A stretch of 45,481 nt of DNA from JAYRWN01 sp041917975 (GCA_041917975.1 JAYRWN010000404.1:1-45481), one strand, 5' to 3'. Counted from the stretch's first letter, positions 8,703-18,625 are shown. Numbers and translations: made by a program. The notes: generated by a model not told the origin, from the letters alone.

Positions 8703-10112
8703 ATGAAAAACTGGATTTTAAGTCTGACTCTATTAACCTTTTTCTACGGTGATATTTTAGCCCAATGCCAAACTTGGACAAGTTTTGATGCCGCACAAAA
8801 AGATCAGGCGGAAAATTTACATGTTGTTTACCGCGATTTTTTTAAGCGCCAGGATTATGAAGGTGCTTTCGAATCCTGGAAAAAGATCTATGAGTTAGCT
8901 CCTGCCGCTGACGGCCGTGACTGGCATTTTAAAGACGGTATAGAAATCTATAAAGGTTTGTTAGCCAAAGCCACTGATGACGCCAAAAAGAAAGAATATA
9001 AAGATGCCATACTGGCTTTATATGATGCTTGTATCGCCTGCTACCAGGCCAAAGTGATGCTCATAAAAGGCTGCAACGAGGATAAATGCCGGGCAGAAAA
9101 AATCGGCTTGCTCTATGGCGAAAAAGCCTTTGATATGTTTTATACCCTTAATACGCCATACAATCAAACCCTTGAAGCCTTGGACAAGAACGTGTCCTTA
9201 AGTGGTAATAAAACCCTCTACACCACATTTATGCCCTACGCTTCCATCGCAGTCTATGAATTCCAAAAACAACGCATGCCTAAAGAAAAAGTCGCTGAGA
9301 TCTATGACAAACTGACCATCATAGCTGACTACGGCATAGCCAATGACAAAGATTATAGCGAATACTTCAAACAAGCCAAAGCAGCCATGAACGCCAAATT
9401 TGAAGAAGTAGAGAAAGATGTCTTTGACTGCATGTATTTTAAGAAAAAACTTGAACCGGATTACCGCGCCAATCCTGACAATTCTGAGGTTATCAAATAT
9501 GTCTACAACAAACTACTTTCACAAGGCTGTGGTAAAGAGGACGACTTGATGAAAGAACTGGAAGTCAAATGGCAAAAATATGCGGAAGAAGAAAATGCCC
9601 GCAGGATGGCCGAATTCGAAACAAAAAACCCTGAGTTTGCTGCTAAACGCCTGTACGATGAAGGCAATTTTACCGAAGCCATTACCAAATATAAGGAAGC
9701 ATTAGAAGGAGGGACCGATGACGATAAAAAAGGAGAGTGGTGGCTGGCTATTGCATCCATTCAATTCCGCAAATTAGACCAGTATGCCACGGCTCGCGAG
9801 TCCGCTTACAAAGCAGCGAAACTAAAAGCCAACTGGGGGCAACCTTATTTGATGATCGGAGAGATGTATGCCCGCTCATCCAGTTCCTGCGGCGGAGATG
9901 CTTTTGAACGTGGGTTAGCCGTTTTGGCCGCCATTTCCAAATGGTCCTATGCCCGCTCCATTGACTCCGGAGTGGCCGATCAGGCAGGAGAATTGATTGG
10001 TCGGTACAGTAAGTATACACCTCCTGCTGAAGACATCCATCAGCGCGGAGCAAATGGTAAAAGCTTTAAAGTGCCTTGCTGGATCGGAGAATCGGTTACC
10101 GTCAGTTTGTAA
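8703..10112 (+). CDS. Secreted TPR-like protein, paralogue 1
   Basis: A 469-residue exported protein (signal peptide MKNWILSLTLLTFFYGDILAQ) made mostly of alpha-helical pairs. A TPR-like segment (AAKRLYDEGNFTEAITKYKEAL) lies near residue 315, and a Lys/Glu-rich, possibly coiled-coil stretch precedes it. It is clearly related to the next gene: both share YRD...A F..W.K...LAP..DG near the N-terminus and a C-terminal block with NWG.PY.MIG..YA and VPCWI. Spacing of 7 bases places it in the purH-coaX-barrel operon, and a strong terminator follows. It may act in the periplasm or at the cell envelope with the preceding barrel; no function is known to me. Confidence 0.72.
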   Translation: MKNWILSLTLLTFFYGDILAQCQTWTSFDAAQKDQAENLHVVYRDFFKRQDYEGAFESWKKIYELAPAADGRDWHFKDGIEIYKGLLAKATDDAKKKEYKDAILALYDACIACYQAKVMLIKGCNEDKCRAEKIGLLYGEKAFDMFYTLNTPYNQTLEALDKNVSLSGNKTLYTTFMPYASIAVYEFQKQRMPKEKVAEIYDKLTIIADYGIANDKDYSEYFKQAKAAMNAKFEEVEKDVFDCMYFKKKLEPDYRANPDNSEVIKYVYNKLLSQGCGKEDDLMKELEVKWQKYAEEENARRMAEFETKNPEFAAKRLYDEGNFTEAITKYKEALEGGTDDDKKGEWWLAIASIQFRKLDQYATARESAYKAAKLKANWGQPYLMIGEMYARSSSSCGGDAFERGLAVLAAISKWSYARSIDSGVADQAGELIGRYSKYTPPAEDIHQRGANGKSFKVPCWIGESVTVSL

Positions 10113-10148
10113 TTAAGATTTAACATCTGTATAAGATAGTTTAAATTG

Positions 10149-10192
10149 AAAGCTCCGTTTTTTACATGATGAAACGGAGCTTTTATATTTTT
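10149..10192 (+). terminator. Rho-independent terminator
   Basis: A perfect 12-bp stem (AAAGCTCCGTTT at 10149-10160 and its complement at 10172-10183) with an 11-base loop, followed by TATATTTTT. It separates the two paralogous TPR-like genes. Confidence 0.85.
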
Positions 10193-10221
10193 AAGGCTTC
10201 TAAATACCATAAACAACACTC

Positions 10222-11655
10222 ATGAAAAGAATAAGCTTGTCCGTCTTAACCTTGATTTTACTCAGCCTGCTTGCTTGTACACCTAAAGTGCCGAAAATTA
10301 CTACGGCACCGGCAGAGGAGAAACCTGCCGTAGTGCCTGTAGGTCCTTGTTCCGACTGGTTTGAAACCGGAAATGAAGAAGAAGCTTCCAATGAGCACGT
10401 GATCTACCGGGATATGTTGAAAGCGGATAAGCTGGAAGATGCTTTCCCCCATTGGGAGAAAGCCTTTAGTCTGGCTCCCATGGCTGATGGAAAACGGTTT
10501 ACCCACTTTGAGGATGGGATAAGACTATACGACTATTTTTTTAGAAAAGCATCCGACCCGACTTTAAAAAAAGAACAGGTGCAAAAAGTCATGGACTTGT
10601 ACGACCGCATGGGAGCATGCGGACGGGATACCCTGGATATCGCCGGACGCAAAGCTTTTGATTATTATTACAGCTATCGCGATTACACCAGCGATGATAC
10701 GATCTATCATCTGTTCAAGGCCTCGGTCGATAAGTTTGATCTGGCCACGCCTTATTACGTCCTGAACCCATTTACAGCCATATTGATGGACCAATATGCC
10801 GTGGGTAAGGTCACTCTGGCCGAAGCACAACATTATACTGCTAAAATTAAAGCTATTTTGGCCAAAGGTCTGGTGGACTGTAAAAACCCAACGGCCTGCG
10901 AGACCTGGCGCATCATCGAAAGTTATGCCCCGGTGCGTTTGGCGGACTTCGAAGGGGTAGAGGGATTTTATGACTGCACCTATTTCGTGGATAAATATTA
11001 TAAAGAGTTCGAAGCGGACCCAACCAACTGTGAAGTGATCAAAGAAGTATTGGGAAGGCTGCGTTTCGGAGGCTGTGCCATGGATATGAAACAAGTGACC
11101 GAACTGCGTCAGGCCTTAGCGACAAACTGCCAGGAAGCTCCGGTTGAAGCAGGACCCTTACGCAAAGGTTATGAAGCCTTGCAGGATGGCAAACCGCGTG
11201 AAGCTCTAAATTATTTCTTAGAGTATACCCAAAGCAGCTCTGATCCGGAGAAAAAATCGCGTTTCCTTTATGTCATTGCCCAAATCTATTACGGAAGTCT
11301 GCGTAATTTCCCCCAGGCAAGGAAATATGCCCTCGAAGCTGCTGAGGTAAAACCGAACTGGGGTGATCCCTACATCATGATCGGCAAACTGTATGCATCC
11401 AGCGGACCATTATGTGGTCCGGGTCGCGGCTTTGATAGTCAGCGCGTGGTCTGGGCCGCCATTGATAAGTTTGAACAGGCTAAACGTGTGGACCCCAGCG
11501 TGACCGCTGAAGCCAACCGCCTGATCAATCAATACACCCAATATATGCCGGCCAAAGGGGACCTGCACATGATGGGACTGGCAGAAGGAGCTGCTTACAC
11601 CGTTCCTTGTTGGATCAATGAACGGACCCGCATCAGAGGTATTGCTGATAATTAA
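10222..11655 (+). CDS. TPR-like lipoprotein, paralogue 2
   Basis: A 477-residue protein with a lipoprotein signal; the lipobox SLLAC puts the lipidated residue at Cys19. It is a diverged tandem duplicate of the preceding gene, with the same order of blocks (VIYRDMLK, W.KAFSLAPMADGK, DCTYF, PNWGDPYIMIGKLYA, VPCWINER). It differs by being lipid-anchored rather than freely secreted. Paired cysteines are conserved (for example CGPG in the block after MIGKLYA and Cys in VPCWI). The terminator between the two genes suggests separate expression. The function is unknown; a TPR-like binding surface in the periplasm is the most that can be inferred. Confidence 0.75.
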   Translation: MKRISLSVLTLILLSLLACTPKVPKITTAPAEEKPAVVPVGPCSDWFETGNEEEASNEHVIYRDMLKADKLEDAFPHWEKAFSLAPMADGKRFTHFEDGIRLYDYFFRKASDPTLKKEQVQKVMDLYDRMGACGRDTLDIAGRKAFDYYYSYRDYTSDDTIYHLFKASVDKFDLATPYYVLNPFTAILMDQYAVGKVTLAEAQHYTAKIKAILAKGLVDCKNPTACETWRIIESYAPVRLADFEGVEGFYDCTYFVDKYYKEFEADPTNCEVIKEVLGRLRFGGCAMDMKQVTELRQALATNCQEAPVEAGPLRKGYEALQDGKPREALNYFLEYTQSSSDPEKKSRFLYVIAQIYYGSLRNFPQARKYALEAAEVKPNWGDPYIMIGKLYASSGPLCGPGRGFDSQRVVWAAIDKFEQAKRVDPSVTAEANRLINQYTQYMPAKGDLHMMGLAEGAAYTVPCWINERTRIRGIADN

Positions 11656-11795
11656 TAGCATCTTATCAATAAAATCTTGACCATATTGTAAATAATTGGT
11701 TAATCAATATTTATTAGTTTTCAATCGAAATACCAGCCCAGGGTTTAAACCAGCTATGAGTTTGCCTTACTCACCTTAAAAACTCTAACTATCGC

Positions 11796-11827
11796 TTATT
11801 AGGTTTCCGGTTTATTCGGCTTAGGTA
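11796..11827. repeat. Intergenic 32-bp repeat, copy 1
   Basis: This copy aligns without gaps to 19929-19960 with 26 of 32 identical positions (shared core TTATT-GGTTT-CGG-TT-TT-GGCTTAG-TA). It lies in the 250-base gap between two rightward genes. A loosely shared AACTATC precedes both copies. Confidence 0.5.
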
Positions 11828-11906
11828 TTTCAAGTCTTGTAAATAACTAAACGTCATAAAGTTGGCATAAAAAATGTAGTTCATTGGGAAATAATAACTG
11901 CTATCT

Positions 11907-14237
11907 ATGTCTACTAAATTTTTTACTGAACCCTTATACCTCCTAATTTTATTTGTTAATGGCCTATCTGCGGCTGAACCGCAAGCCATATTTTATGGTT
12001 CCAACCTGGAGAATAACCTGGTAAATCCCATAGATACTCATCATTATCAACTGAATGGTAAAGCCGGTGATGTCATTTGGATTCGAGCCAAAGATGCCAA
12101 TAGCCCTGTGGACGCATCTTTCCAATTTTTGGATAGTCAAGGCCAGATTTTGAAAAAGGTTACCGGCTCCGGAGGTTTGGTCGAACTTTTTGGATTTGTT
12201 ATAAATAAAGATGATACCTATACCATTGCTGTCTATGACCATAAGGCCAACGATGCAGGCCGTTATGCTCTGGCTTTACACAAACTTAATCAGCCTGGTT
12301 ATGCTTATGGCCTGGTGTGCGGAGAAGATGTAACCCATCATCTTCCGGTGCGCTGCGCCGCTTTAGCTTACCGGTTTAATGCTGATGCTGGCGAACCTTT
12401 CATTATTCAAGCCCATGCGGTTAATGTGGCTATGGAAACAGATCTGGTTCTCCTTAATGGGAGTGGTGAAGTGGTCTCAAAAGCAAACATCTTTTCAAAA
12501 AATTATGCCGGCTGGTTTAATTTTATTGCACCTTCCACCGGATCTTATACCATATTTATTTTTGATCGGGGTGGCAACGATATCGGTGATGTAGGCTTTT
12601 CCATTCAATCCCTCCAACAGTCTAATTGTATGGTTATCCCGTTGGCCTGTCAGTCTTCTCAGACGGCAATAATAACCCAACTCGCCGAACAACATGCCTT
12701 TACCATCGACCATCAAAACGGACGCCGTGAAGTGCTGATGGCTTTAGTCAAAAACAGCGCTTTTGAGCTTACTTTACAGTTATTCAATGCCCAGGGCCAG
12801 TTTATCACCAAACAAATCACCTCAGGTAAACTCAATGAACTATGGATAGATCCGGCACTGCCTTCGGGTCAATACCTGGTAGTCTTATCAGATGACCGCG
12901 CCAATGATCTTTCAGAATACAGTCTATTTTTCCATACTATTGACGAAACTTGCGTAGAACCGGTCAACACCTGTCAGATCCTTACCGGTGAATTGGGGCA
13001 GCACGGAGAAGTTGTGCATTATCAGTTCAACGTTCAGCCAGGAGCCATAGTTAGCGCTACAGTCAAGGAAATTGATACTAAAATTGAACCGGTAGCCGTC
13101 TTATTGGATGAAAGTTATAATCTGTTAGCACGAGTCTCGCACAGTGATAAAGCTCAACTGACCAATATAAAAATTTCAACCGGAGGAATTTTACATCTGG
13201 TGGTCTTTGACCAGGGCGGTAATGATCTGGGTCGCTATAAACTGGAATGGTTGCAGTCGGGAGACCAGAATTATTCCGGTCCGGTAGCTGTATGTCAACC
13301 CTTCCTGCAAAAAACCCTGATTGGTTCTGAACCGGTAAAAATTACCATCGCTGAAATAGACCTGGGTAGTTACGACCCCTGTGGGTCCTTTAAATTAGAA
13401 GTGTCCAAATCCACTTTCTCCTGTCTTGACCTGGGCGAGCAGGACATTACGCTGACCATTAGAAATGAAGCCGGGCGTACCAACACCTGCAAAACCCGGG
13501 TGACCATTACCAGCGATCTGGAGGTCGATTTTCCATCGTGTTTACAAGTATTTCCGGCTTATGCTCCGGCAGCTTGCGCTAAAATAAGCCCCGAAGTATC
13601 CGGTGGTGCTCCGACTTATAGCTACCTGTGGAACGACCTGTCCAAGGATGAAGTCTTAGCCGTATGCCCTGGAACTTCCACCCCTTATTTGGTCACGGTC
13701 ACCGATGCCCGCGGCTGCAGTACATCTGCCCAGGTGATGGTCGAAGCTATTGATATCTCATGCGGTAATAATAAAGTGTATTTATGCCACCTCCCGGACG
13801 GAAATCCGGCTAATGCACAAACCATATGTATTAGCCCGAATGCGGTGCAACAACATTTGACCGAGCATGTCGGTTGTACGCTCGGCCCTTGCGGCTCTAC
13901 CACTTGTCTCACCTCCAACAATATTTGGTTCGGTGGGCATTCCTCATTCAGTTCCAGCATATCGTCTGTTGCCCGAATAATACCTCGTGGTCAGCAAGTG
14001 GTCTTACCTTTACAAAGTTTAGCTCCCGATCTTACCGAAGGGTCTTGGTCTATTCATTTAGTGAATACCTGGGGCCAACCATTGGCTGTGTTACAGGTTG
14101 ATGCTCAAAATCCGACGATTGCTATATCTCAACCAGGTCAGATAGGTAGCATGCTGTTTGCCCGTTGTTTATTTCATAGCAGTAACCCACAGCGCGCCGA
14201 ATCCCGAATGATAGTTATTCCGTTGATCATCCAATAA
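11907..14237 (+). CDS. Large cell-surface protein with PPC-, HYR- and SprB-like repeats
   Basis: A 776-residue exported protein with signal peptide ending near FVNGLSAA. About four repeats of roughly 100 residues (25-450) resemble pre-peptidase C-terminal domains, each closing with a D.G.ND.G.Y.L motif. Next come a HYR-like domain (about 460-545: VAVCQP, DLGSYDPCGSF, CLDLGEQDITLTI) and an SprB-like repeat (about 563-613: YSYLWND, CPGTSTPYLVTVTD). Around 621-645 is the motif KVYLCHLPDGNPANAQTICI, a Cys/His segment that recurs in many Bacteroidota surface proteins. No typical T9SS sorting domain is visible at the C-terminus. An adhesive or structural role outside the cell is inferred. Confidence 0.75.
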   Translation: MSTKFFTEPLYLLILFVNGLSAAEPQAIFYGSNLENNLVNPIDTHHYQLNGKAGDVIWIRAKDANSPVDASFQFLDSQGQILKKVTGSGGLVELFGFVINKDDTYTIAVYDHKANDAGRYALALHKLNQPGYAYGLVCGEDVTHHLPVRCAALAYRFNADAGEPFIIQAHAVNVAMETDLVLLNGSGEVVSKANIFSKNYAGWFNFIAPSTGSYTIFIFDRGGNDIGDVGFSIQSLQQSNCMVIPLACQSSQTAIITQLAEQHAFTIDHQNGRREVLMALVKNSAFELTLQLFNAQGQFITKQITSGKLNELWIDPALPSGQYLVVLSDDRANDLSEYSLFFHTIDETCVEPVNTCQILTGELGQHGEVVHYQFNVQPGAIVSATVKEIDTKIEPVAVLLDESYNLLARVSHSDKAQLTNIKISTGGILHLVVFDQGGNDLGRYKLEWLQSGDQNYSGPVAVCQPFLQKTLIGSEPVKITIAEIDLGSYDPCGSFKLEVSKSTFSCLDLGEQDITLTIRNEAGRTNTCKTRVTITSDLEVDFPSCLQVFPAYAPAACAKISPEVSGGAPTYSYLWNDLSKDEVLAVCPGTSTPYLVTVTDARGCSTSAQVMVEAIDISCGNNKVYLCHLPDGNPANAQTICISPNAVQQHLTEHVGCTLGPCGSTTCLTSNNIWFGGHSSFSSSISSVARIIPRGQQVVLPLQSLAPDLTEGSWSIHLVNTWGQPLAVLQVDAQNPTIAISQPGQIGSMLFARCLFHSSNPQRAESRMIVIPLIIQ

Positions 14238-14252
14238 TTCAAAGCCGAAAGA

Positions 14253-15908
14253 TTAACCTTTCAGTCCAGCCCGTTTCAGATCTTCATCTCTGCGGGCCTT
14301 AAATTCGGAGGTAGCTTTCCACTGGGGACGAATATCTGTGGTGGCTAAGCGCCAGCCAAGTTGCAGGAAAAGGTGAGCATCTTGCATCATCCCCCCAAAG
14401 TCCCAACGGATCGGATCATATTGATCAGAAGGTTTATGGTAATGATTCGCTGTAAATTCCTTTTGTTTTTGCATGGCATAGTCTTTGCCTTTTTCAGCAT
14501 GGTCATAACCCCCTGAAGCAAAAATAGGTGGGATGCCCACTTTGGCAAAATTAAAATGGTCAGACCGGTAAAAGAACCCTTTCTCCGGTTCCTGATCCGG
14601 CAGAATATACCGGTTTTGTTTTTGTGCTTCTTCACGGGCCAGGTCATCCATGTCCGAATGGCCATAACCAGTAATCGTAAGGTCTTTCATTGGACCATTA
14701 GGGTTCATCCCGTCCAAATTAATGTTGGCCACCGTATGTGCCGTGGGAAATAACGGATGGTCGGCATAATACGCCGAGCCCAACAGGCCTTGTTCTTCGG
14801 CTGTTACAAATAAAAACACCACCGAGCGTGATGGTTTGGTTTTAGCTTCGCTAAACGCTTTGGCAATAGTGAGTAATGTGGCCGTGCCACTGGCATTATC
14901 CATTGCACCATTGTAGATAGAGTCTCCGCTCACAGAGACCCCTACCCCCAGATGATCCCAATGAGCCGAGTAGATGATGTATTCCTCCTGGGCACCAGAC
15001 CCGGGCAATAACGCAACCACATTGCGTGACATATCCTCCCGGAAATTATTTTCCAGGGTGGTAGAAATCTGAAGGTTCATGGGTACTGGCTTAAACTCCG
15101 GCCTTTTCGCTTGTTTGATTTGTTCCGCAAAATCCAGCCCAGCCGACGCCATCATTTTCTTACCTACATCCAGGGTAACCCATCCTTGCATGGCACATTT
15201 ATCTTCATTATTGCGCGCATTTTTGAGATTTAACCGTTTGGACTTCCAGGAAGAGGCCGCCACAAAAAACGGGTAACCGGCCATGGTTGTTTCGTGAATA
15301 ATCAATACCGCGTCAGCACCCTGACGTGCCGCTTCCTCAAATTTATACGTCCACCGGCCATAATACGTCATGGTATTGCCCTTAAAATAAAGGCTATCCT
15401 CACTGCCCAGCCCAGGATCATTGACCAGGACTAAAGCCGTTTTGCCACGCAGGTCCGCACCGGCATAATCGTTTTTGCCATATTCAGGAGCCACGATCCC
15501 ATATCCACAAAAGACCACCTCGCTTTGCTTAAGTTCCAGACGTGGCTGCAAGCGCTCCGTATAGACAGTGTAATCCTCACCACCTTTTAGGTTCCAGGAT
15601 TCTCCTGATTTCGACATGACCGCCATGGTTTCTGCCGGCCGGGCTTCAATCTCCACCATCGGCACATCTTGAAAATAACTATCGCCGTTCCCCGGAGCCA
15701 AACCCAGGCCTTTTAACTGCTCCGCCAAGTACTGTACCGTTTTTTCCTCACCAGCTGTAAAGGGTTTACGACCGGCAAATTCATCAGACGCCAGTTGACT
15801 TATATGGTTTTGCAGCACCGCGAGGGATATTTCGGTAGGAGCATTTACTTCTTTTTTGCAGGCGGACATCACCAAAAGAATCATGGTAATCAAGTACACA
15901 TCACGCAT
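14253..15908 (-). CDS. M28 family zinc metallopeptidase lipoprotein
   Basis: A 551-residue peptidase, lipid-anchored through Cys17 (VMSAC). A PA-like insert (about 135-260, GYGIVAPEYGKNDYAG) is followed by the M28 catalytic domain. Expected zinc ligands are His316 (SAHWDH), Asp337 (MDNASG), the catalytic/ligand pair Glu371-Glu372 (TAEEQG), Asp399 (NLDG) and His451 (SDHFNF). All are intact, so the enzyme should be an active aminopeptidase or carboxypeptidase in the periplasm or on the surface. It converges with the upstream surface-protein gene, with 15 bases between the two stops. Confidence 0.93.
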   Translation of the reverse strand: MRDVYLITMILLVMSACKKEVNAPTEISLAVLQNHISQLASDEFAGRKPFTAGEEKTVQYLAEQLKGLGLAPGNGDSYFQDVPMVEIEARPAETMAVMSKSGESWNLKGGEDYTVYTERLQPRLELKQSEVVFCGYGIVAPEYGKNDYAGADLRGKTALVLVNDPGLGSEDSLYFKGNTMTYYGRWTYKFEEAARQGADAVLIIHETTMAGYPFFVAASSWKSKRLNLKNARNNEDKCAMQGWVTLDVGKKMMASAGLDFAEQIKQAKRPEFKPVPMNLQISTTLENNFREDMSRNVVALLPGSGAQEEYIIYSAHWDHLGVGVSVSGDSIYNGAMDNASGTATLLTIAKAFSEAKTKPSRSVVFLFVTAEEQGLLGSAYYADHPLFPTAHTVANINLDGMNPNGPMKDLTITGYGHSDMDDLAREEAQKQNRYILPDQEPEKGFFYRSDHFNFAKVGIPPIFASGGYDHAEKGKDYAMQKQKEFTANHYHKPSDQYDPIRWDFGGMMQDAHLFLQLGWRLATTDIRPQWKATSEFKARRDEDLKRAGLKG

Positions 15909-16096
15909 AGGCTAGAACGAATTGATTTGAAGATAACCATAAAAATAACCAGGGATTTTGCTCATACCCATTTTTTTCTGGTGAATAAACAGCAGAGGGT
16001 AAAAAATAATTAACCAGATTCTTTATTTTTAGAATATATCCCTATATTCATACACCATTTCAAAATTTCATTCTGTTACTTAAAAAATAAATACTT

Positions 16097-16534
16097 ATGG
16101 AAGAAATGCACATGAATTTTTTAGCCATCGCGGTTGCAGCCATTATTCCGATGGTGGTGGGGTTCATCTATTATCATCCCAAGGTTATGGGCGGGATGTG
16201 GATGAAAGCCAACGGCTTTACTTTGGAAAGTATTGGCGCTGGCCCTAAACCCATTTTGTATGGAGTGGCTTTAGTGTTATCATTTTTAGCGTCTGCATTT
16301 ATTTGCATAAATGTTACTGGCCCAGGTCAGGATGTGGCTCCTGATGGCCACAGTTATGCCACCTTTGGACATGGTGTGGTCCATGGCATTATTCTTACTA
16401 TAACTCTGGTATTACCCATCTTGTCCACCATGGCCATATTTGAGAAAAGGAGTTTAAATTGGGTCATCGTCAATGTACTTTACTGGGGCATCACCATAAG
16501 TTTGATGGCTGGCCTACTCAGCGCCTGGAGATAA
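16097..16534 (+). CDS. DUF1761 family membrane protein
   Basis: A 145-residue inner-membrane protein with four hydrophobic segments (about 6-24, 50-70, 95-115 and 122-142). The N-terminal pattern NFLAIAVAAIIPMVVGFIYYHPKVMGGMWMK matches the DUF1761 family, where a Tyr-His/Ser-Pro turn follows the first helix. The family has no established function. It is transcribed alone, diverging from the M28 peptidase and ending in a clear terminator. Confidence 0.78.
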   Translation: MEEMHMNFLAIAVAAIIPMVVGFIYYHPKVMGGMWMKANGFTLESIGAGPKPILYGVALVLSFLASAFICINVTGPGQDVAPDGHSYATFGHGVVHGIILTITLVLPILSTMAIFEKRSLNWVIVNVLYWGITISLMAGLLSAWR

Positions 16535-16559
16535 CCTTTATTGTTGATTTAAACAGGAG

Positions 16560-16593
16560 CCCGCCCGAATTTCTAAATTCAGCGGGTTTTTTA
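16560..16593 (+). terminator. Rho-independent terminator after the DUF1761 gene
   Basis: CCCGC at 16560-16564 pairs with GCGGG at 16582-16586, with an inner GAATTT/AATTC pairing, followed by TTTTTT at 16587-16592. Confidence 0.8.
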
Positions 16594-16760
16594 TTTGCCC
16601 ATAGCTAAGTGCTTGCTCATTGATGGCCATCATGTTTATATGTATTTTTATGTTCGTTTTAAAAATATTCTCATGACCAGACAACGTTTGGGACATAAGT
16701 TGTATCAGCCTAATAGTGTTTATCTGAACAATAAATTTTTGAAGATCTGACAAATCCGGG

Positions 16761-17306
16761 ATGGACGAAGGTAAGCTGGAATCATTGATCAGCCAATGTC
16801 TGCAGGGCGACCGTAAAGCACAATATGCGCTTTACCAGGCCTATGCTCCCCAAATGTTAGGGGTCTGTTTGCGGTATGCCCGCGAACGACATGTGGCTGA
16901 TGATGTTTTGCAGGAAGGGTTTGTGCGTATGTTTCATGCCCTGCCCACGTACAAATTTGCGGGGAGTTTTGGCGGATGGCTGCGTAAAATCATGGTCCAC
17001 ACCGCCATCAGGTTCCTCCAGAGCCACCGCCCACTGGTCAGCGACCTGGAACTAAATGAGGTGCACATCGCCGTGGCTAATGAGGTCGAACCCCAACTCA
17101 GTACCCAAGAACTGTTGGCCATGATTCACCGCTTACCGGAGGGCTATCGGATGGTTTTTAACCTGCATGTGCTGGAAGGGTATGATCATCAGGAAATAGC
17201 CGAGATGCTGGGCATCCAGGAAGCCACTTCACGATCTCAATTGTTTAAAGCCAGGCAAATGCTCAAGAGTTTCATTGCCCAATCGCAAAAAACAGTCGAA
17301 GCATGA
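16761..17306 (+). CDS. ECF-type RNA polymerase sigma factor
   Basis: A 181-residue sigma-70 family protein. Region 2 covers about 18-75 (YALYQAYAPQMLGVCLRYA, ADDVLQEGFVRMF) and region 4 about 120-175 (LPEGYRMVFNLHVLEGYDHQEIAEMLG, then the recognition-helix part SRSQLFKARQ). It lacks regions 1 and 3, as ECF factors do. Its stop overlaps the start of the next gene by four bases (ATGA), which implies translational coupling with a likely anti-sigma partner. Confidence 0.93.
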   Translation: MDEGKLESLISQCLQGDRKAQYALYQAYAPQMLGVCLRYARERHVADDVLQEGFVRMFHALPTYKFAGSFGGWLRKIMVHTAIRFLQSHRPLVSDLELNEVHIAVANEVEPQLSTQELLAMIHRLPEGYRMVFNLHVLEGYDHQEIAEMLGIQEATSRSQLFKARQMLKSFIAQSQKTVEA

Positions 17307-18625
17307 AAAGCATAGACCGCCAGTTTAAAGAGACTTTTATTAACTGGGAAGTCAAGCCAGATGCGGCTATTTGGGAGCGCATTGCTACCCAACTCCCTCC
17401 CAAACCAGCTAAAAGAAGACCGAATGTCTGGTGGTGGTTCACCGGATTCCTGAGCCTCGGTCTAGTCCTGTTTCTTTGGTTATTGCTACTTGAAACCGTC
17501 CGTCCTACTGTGGACCAGAATGCACAAAATTCTCCCGATTTTGTCACACCTAAACTACCAGCTGCCGCTGTAGTTGAGCTGCCTAAATCCGGCAATGACC
17601 TACAAACTGAATCAACATCAAATCACGCCACATCCGTCCCCGTTTCTTCTCCCTCCTTAAACCAACCTATCAGCGAACCGCTTACCAATACGCTAAAACA
17701 ACTAAATCCTGCACCTAGCGCAACTTTGGCAATAGATCAGGATTTCAGCATCTCGCAGATGTTTCCGGCGGAATCAGAGATCACTACTCCTATAGCTACC
17801 CAAACGATGAGTTTGCTCCCCTCCATCCTGCCAACATGGCCTTCCTCCACTGGTCCGGATTGTCCGGGATTTGAGAATAATCGCTCCGGCGGCCTTAGCG
17901 GAGGTTGGCAACTGGATGTCTTTGGAGGTCCGGGCTATGCTTTCAGGACGCTGACGGCAAAATCTTCTGAGGGTACAGCTTATCTGGCCGCACGTAACCG
18001 CGAAGAACACCCGGTCATCGCTTACATGGCTGGAGCGCGCGCCGCCTATTATCAACCATGGGGACAGGGACGAGCAGTAGGTCTTAAAAGCGGTTTGGCC
18101 GTCGCCAGGATTGTTGAAAAATTAGCTTATTCCCGCGACAGTGTCATCGGTGTGTTGACCACCATTGTCATTGATTCACAATTGGTGAATGGTGCCTGGG
18201 TGATCAACCGGGATACGGTCACCTCACCCCGGCTGGGTCACCTGGACCGCACGTTATATAATCGATTCACCGTCATCGAAATACCGGTGTTGCTCAGCGT
18301 TCAATGGAATCGTGGCCCATGGCTATGGCAGATTAATGGTGGTGCCTCCTTTCAATTGGCCTACCAAAAACGCGGAAGTATCCTGGACCCCGCTGACAAT
18401 TTGGTCAGCCTTAACGATAATACCACCAACCAATCCTTCGGGACACAATGGGGTACCCAATTATGGGCTAGTGTAGGCTTACATCGCCAAATATCCCAGA
18501 GATTATATCTCTTTGCTGAGCCTACAATACGCTATCAGTTGAAAAGCCTGACTTCTCCGACCAATTTATTGGATCAACGGTATATGCAAGCGCATTTAAA
18601 CCTGGGAGCAAAAATTATTTTTTAA
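17303..18625 (+). CDS. Anti-sigma-like membrane protein with C-terminal beta-barrel-like domain
   Basis: A 440-residue protein with three parts. A short cytoplasmic N-terminus (1-45, FKETFINWEVKPDAAIWERIATQL) resembles anti-sigma segments next to Bacteroidota ECF factors. One membrane helix lies at about 47-64 (WWFTGFLSLGLVLFLWLLLL). A Pro/Ser/Thr-rich linker (about 75-190) leads to a PorT/OmpW-like beta-strand domain from about 205 to the end (LDVFGGPGYAFRTL, IEIPVLLSVQW, LNLGAKIIF). Coupling to the sigma gene supports a role in holding that sigma factor inactive. How an inner-membrane helix and a barrel-like domain coexist is unclear; the C-terminal part may fold in the periplasm or reach the outer membrane. 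Confidence 0.72.
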   Translation: MKSIDRQFKETFINWEVKPDAAIWERIATQLPPKPAKRRPNVWWWFTGFLSLGLVLFLWLLLLETVRPTVDQNAQNSPDFVTPKLPAAAVVELPKSGNDLQTESTSNHATSVPVSSPSLNQPISEPLTNTLKQLNPAPSATLAIDQDFSISQMFPAESEITTPIATQTMSLLPSILPTWPSSTGPDCPGFENNRSGGLSGGWQLDVFGGPGYAFRTLTAKSSEGTAYLAARNREEHPVIAYMAGARAAYYQPWGQGRAVGLKSGLAVARIVEKLAYSRDSVIGVLTTIVIDSQLVNGAWVINRDTVTSPRLGHLDRTLYNRFTVIEIPVLLSVQWNRGPWLWQINGGASFQLAYQKRGSILDPADNLVSLNDNTTNQSFGTQWGTQLWASVGLHRQISQRLYLFAEPTIRYQLKSLTSPTNLLDQRYMQAHLNLGAKIIF

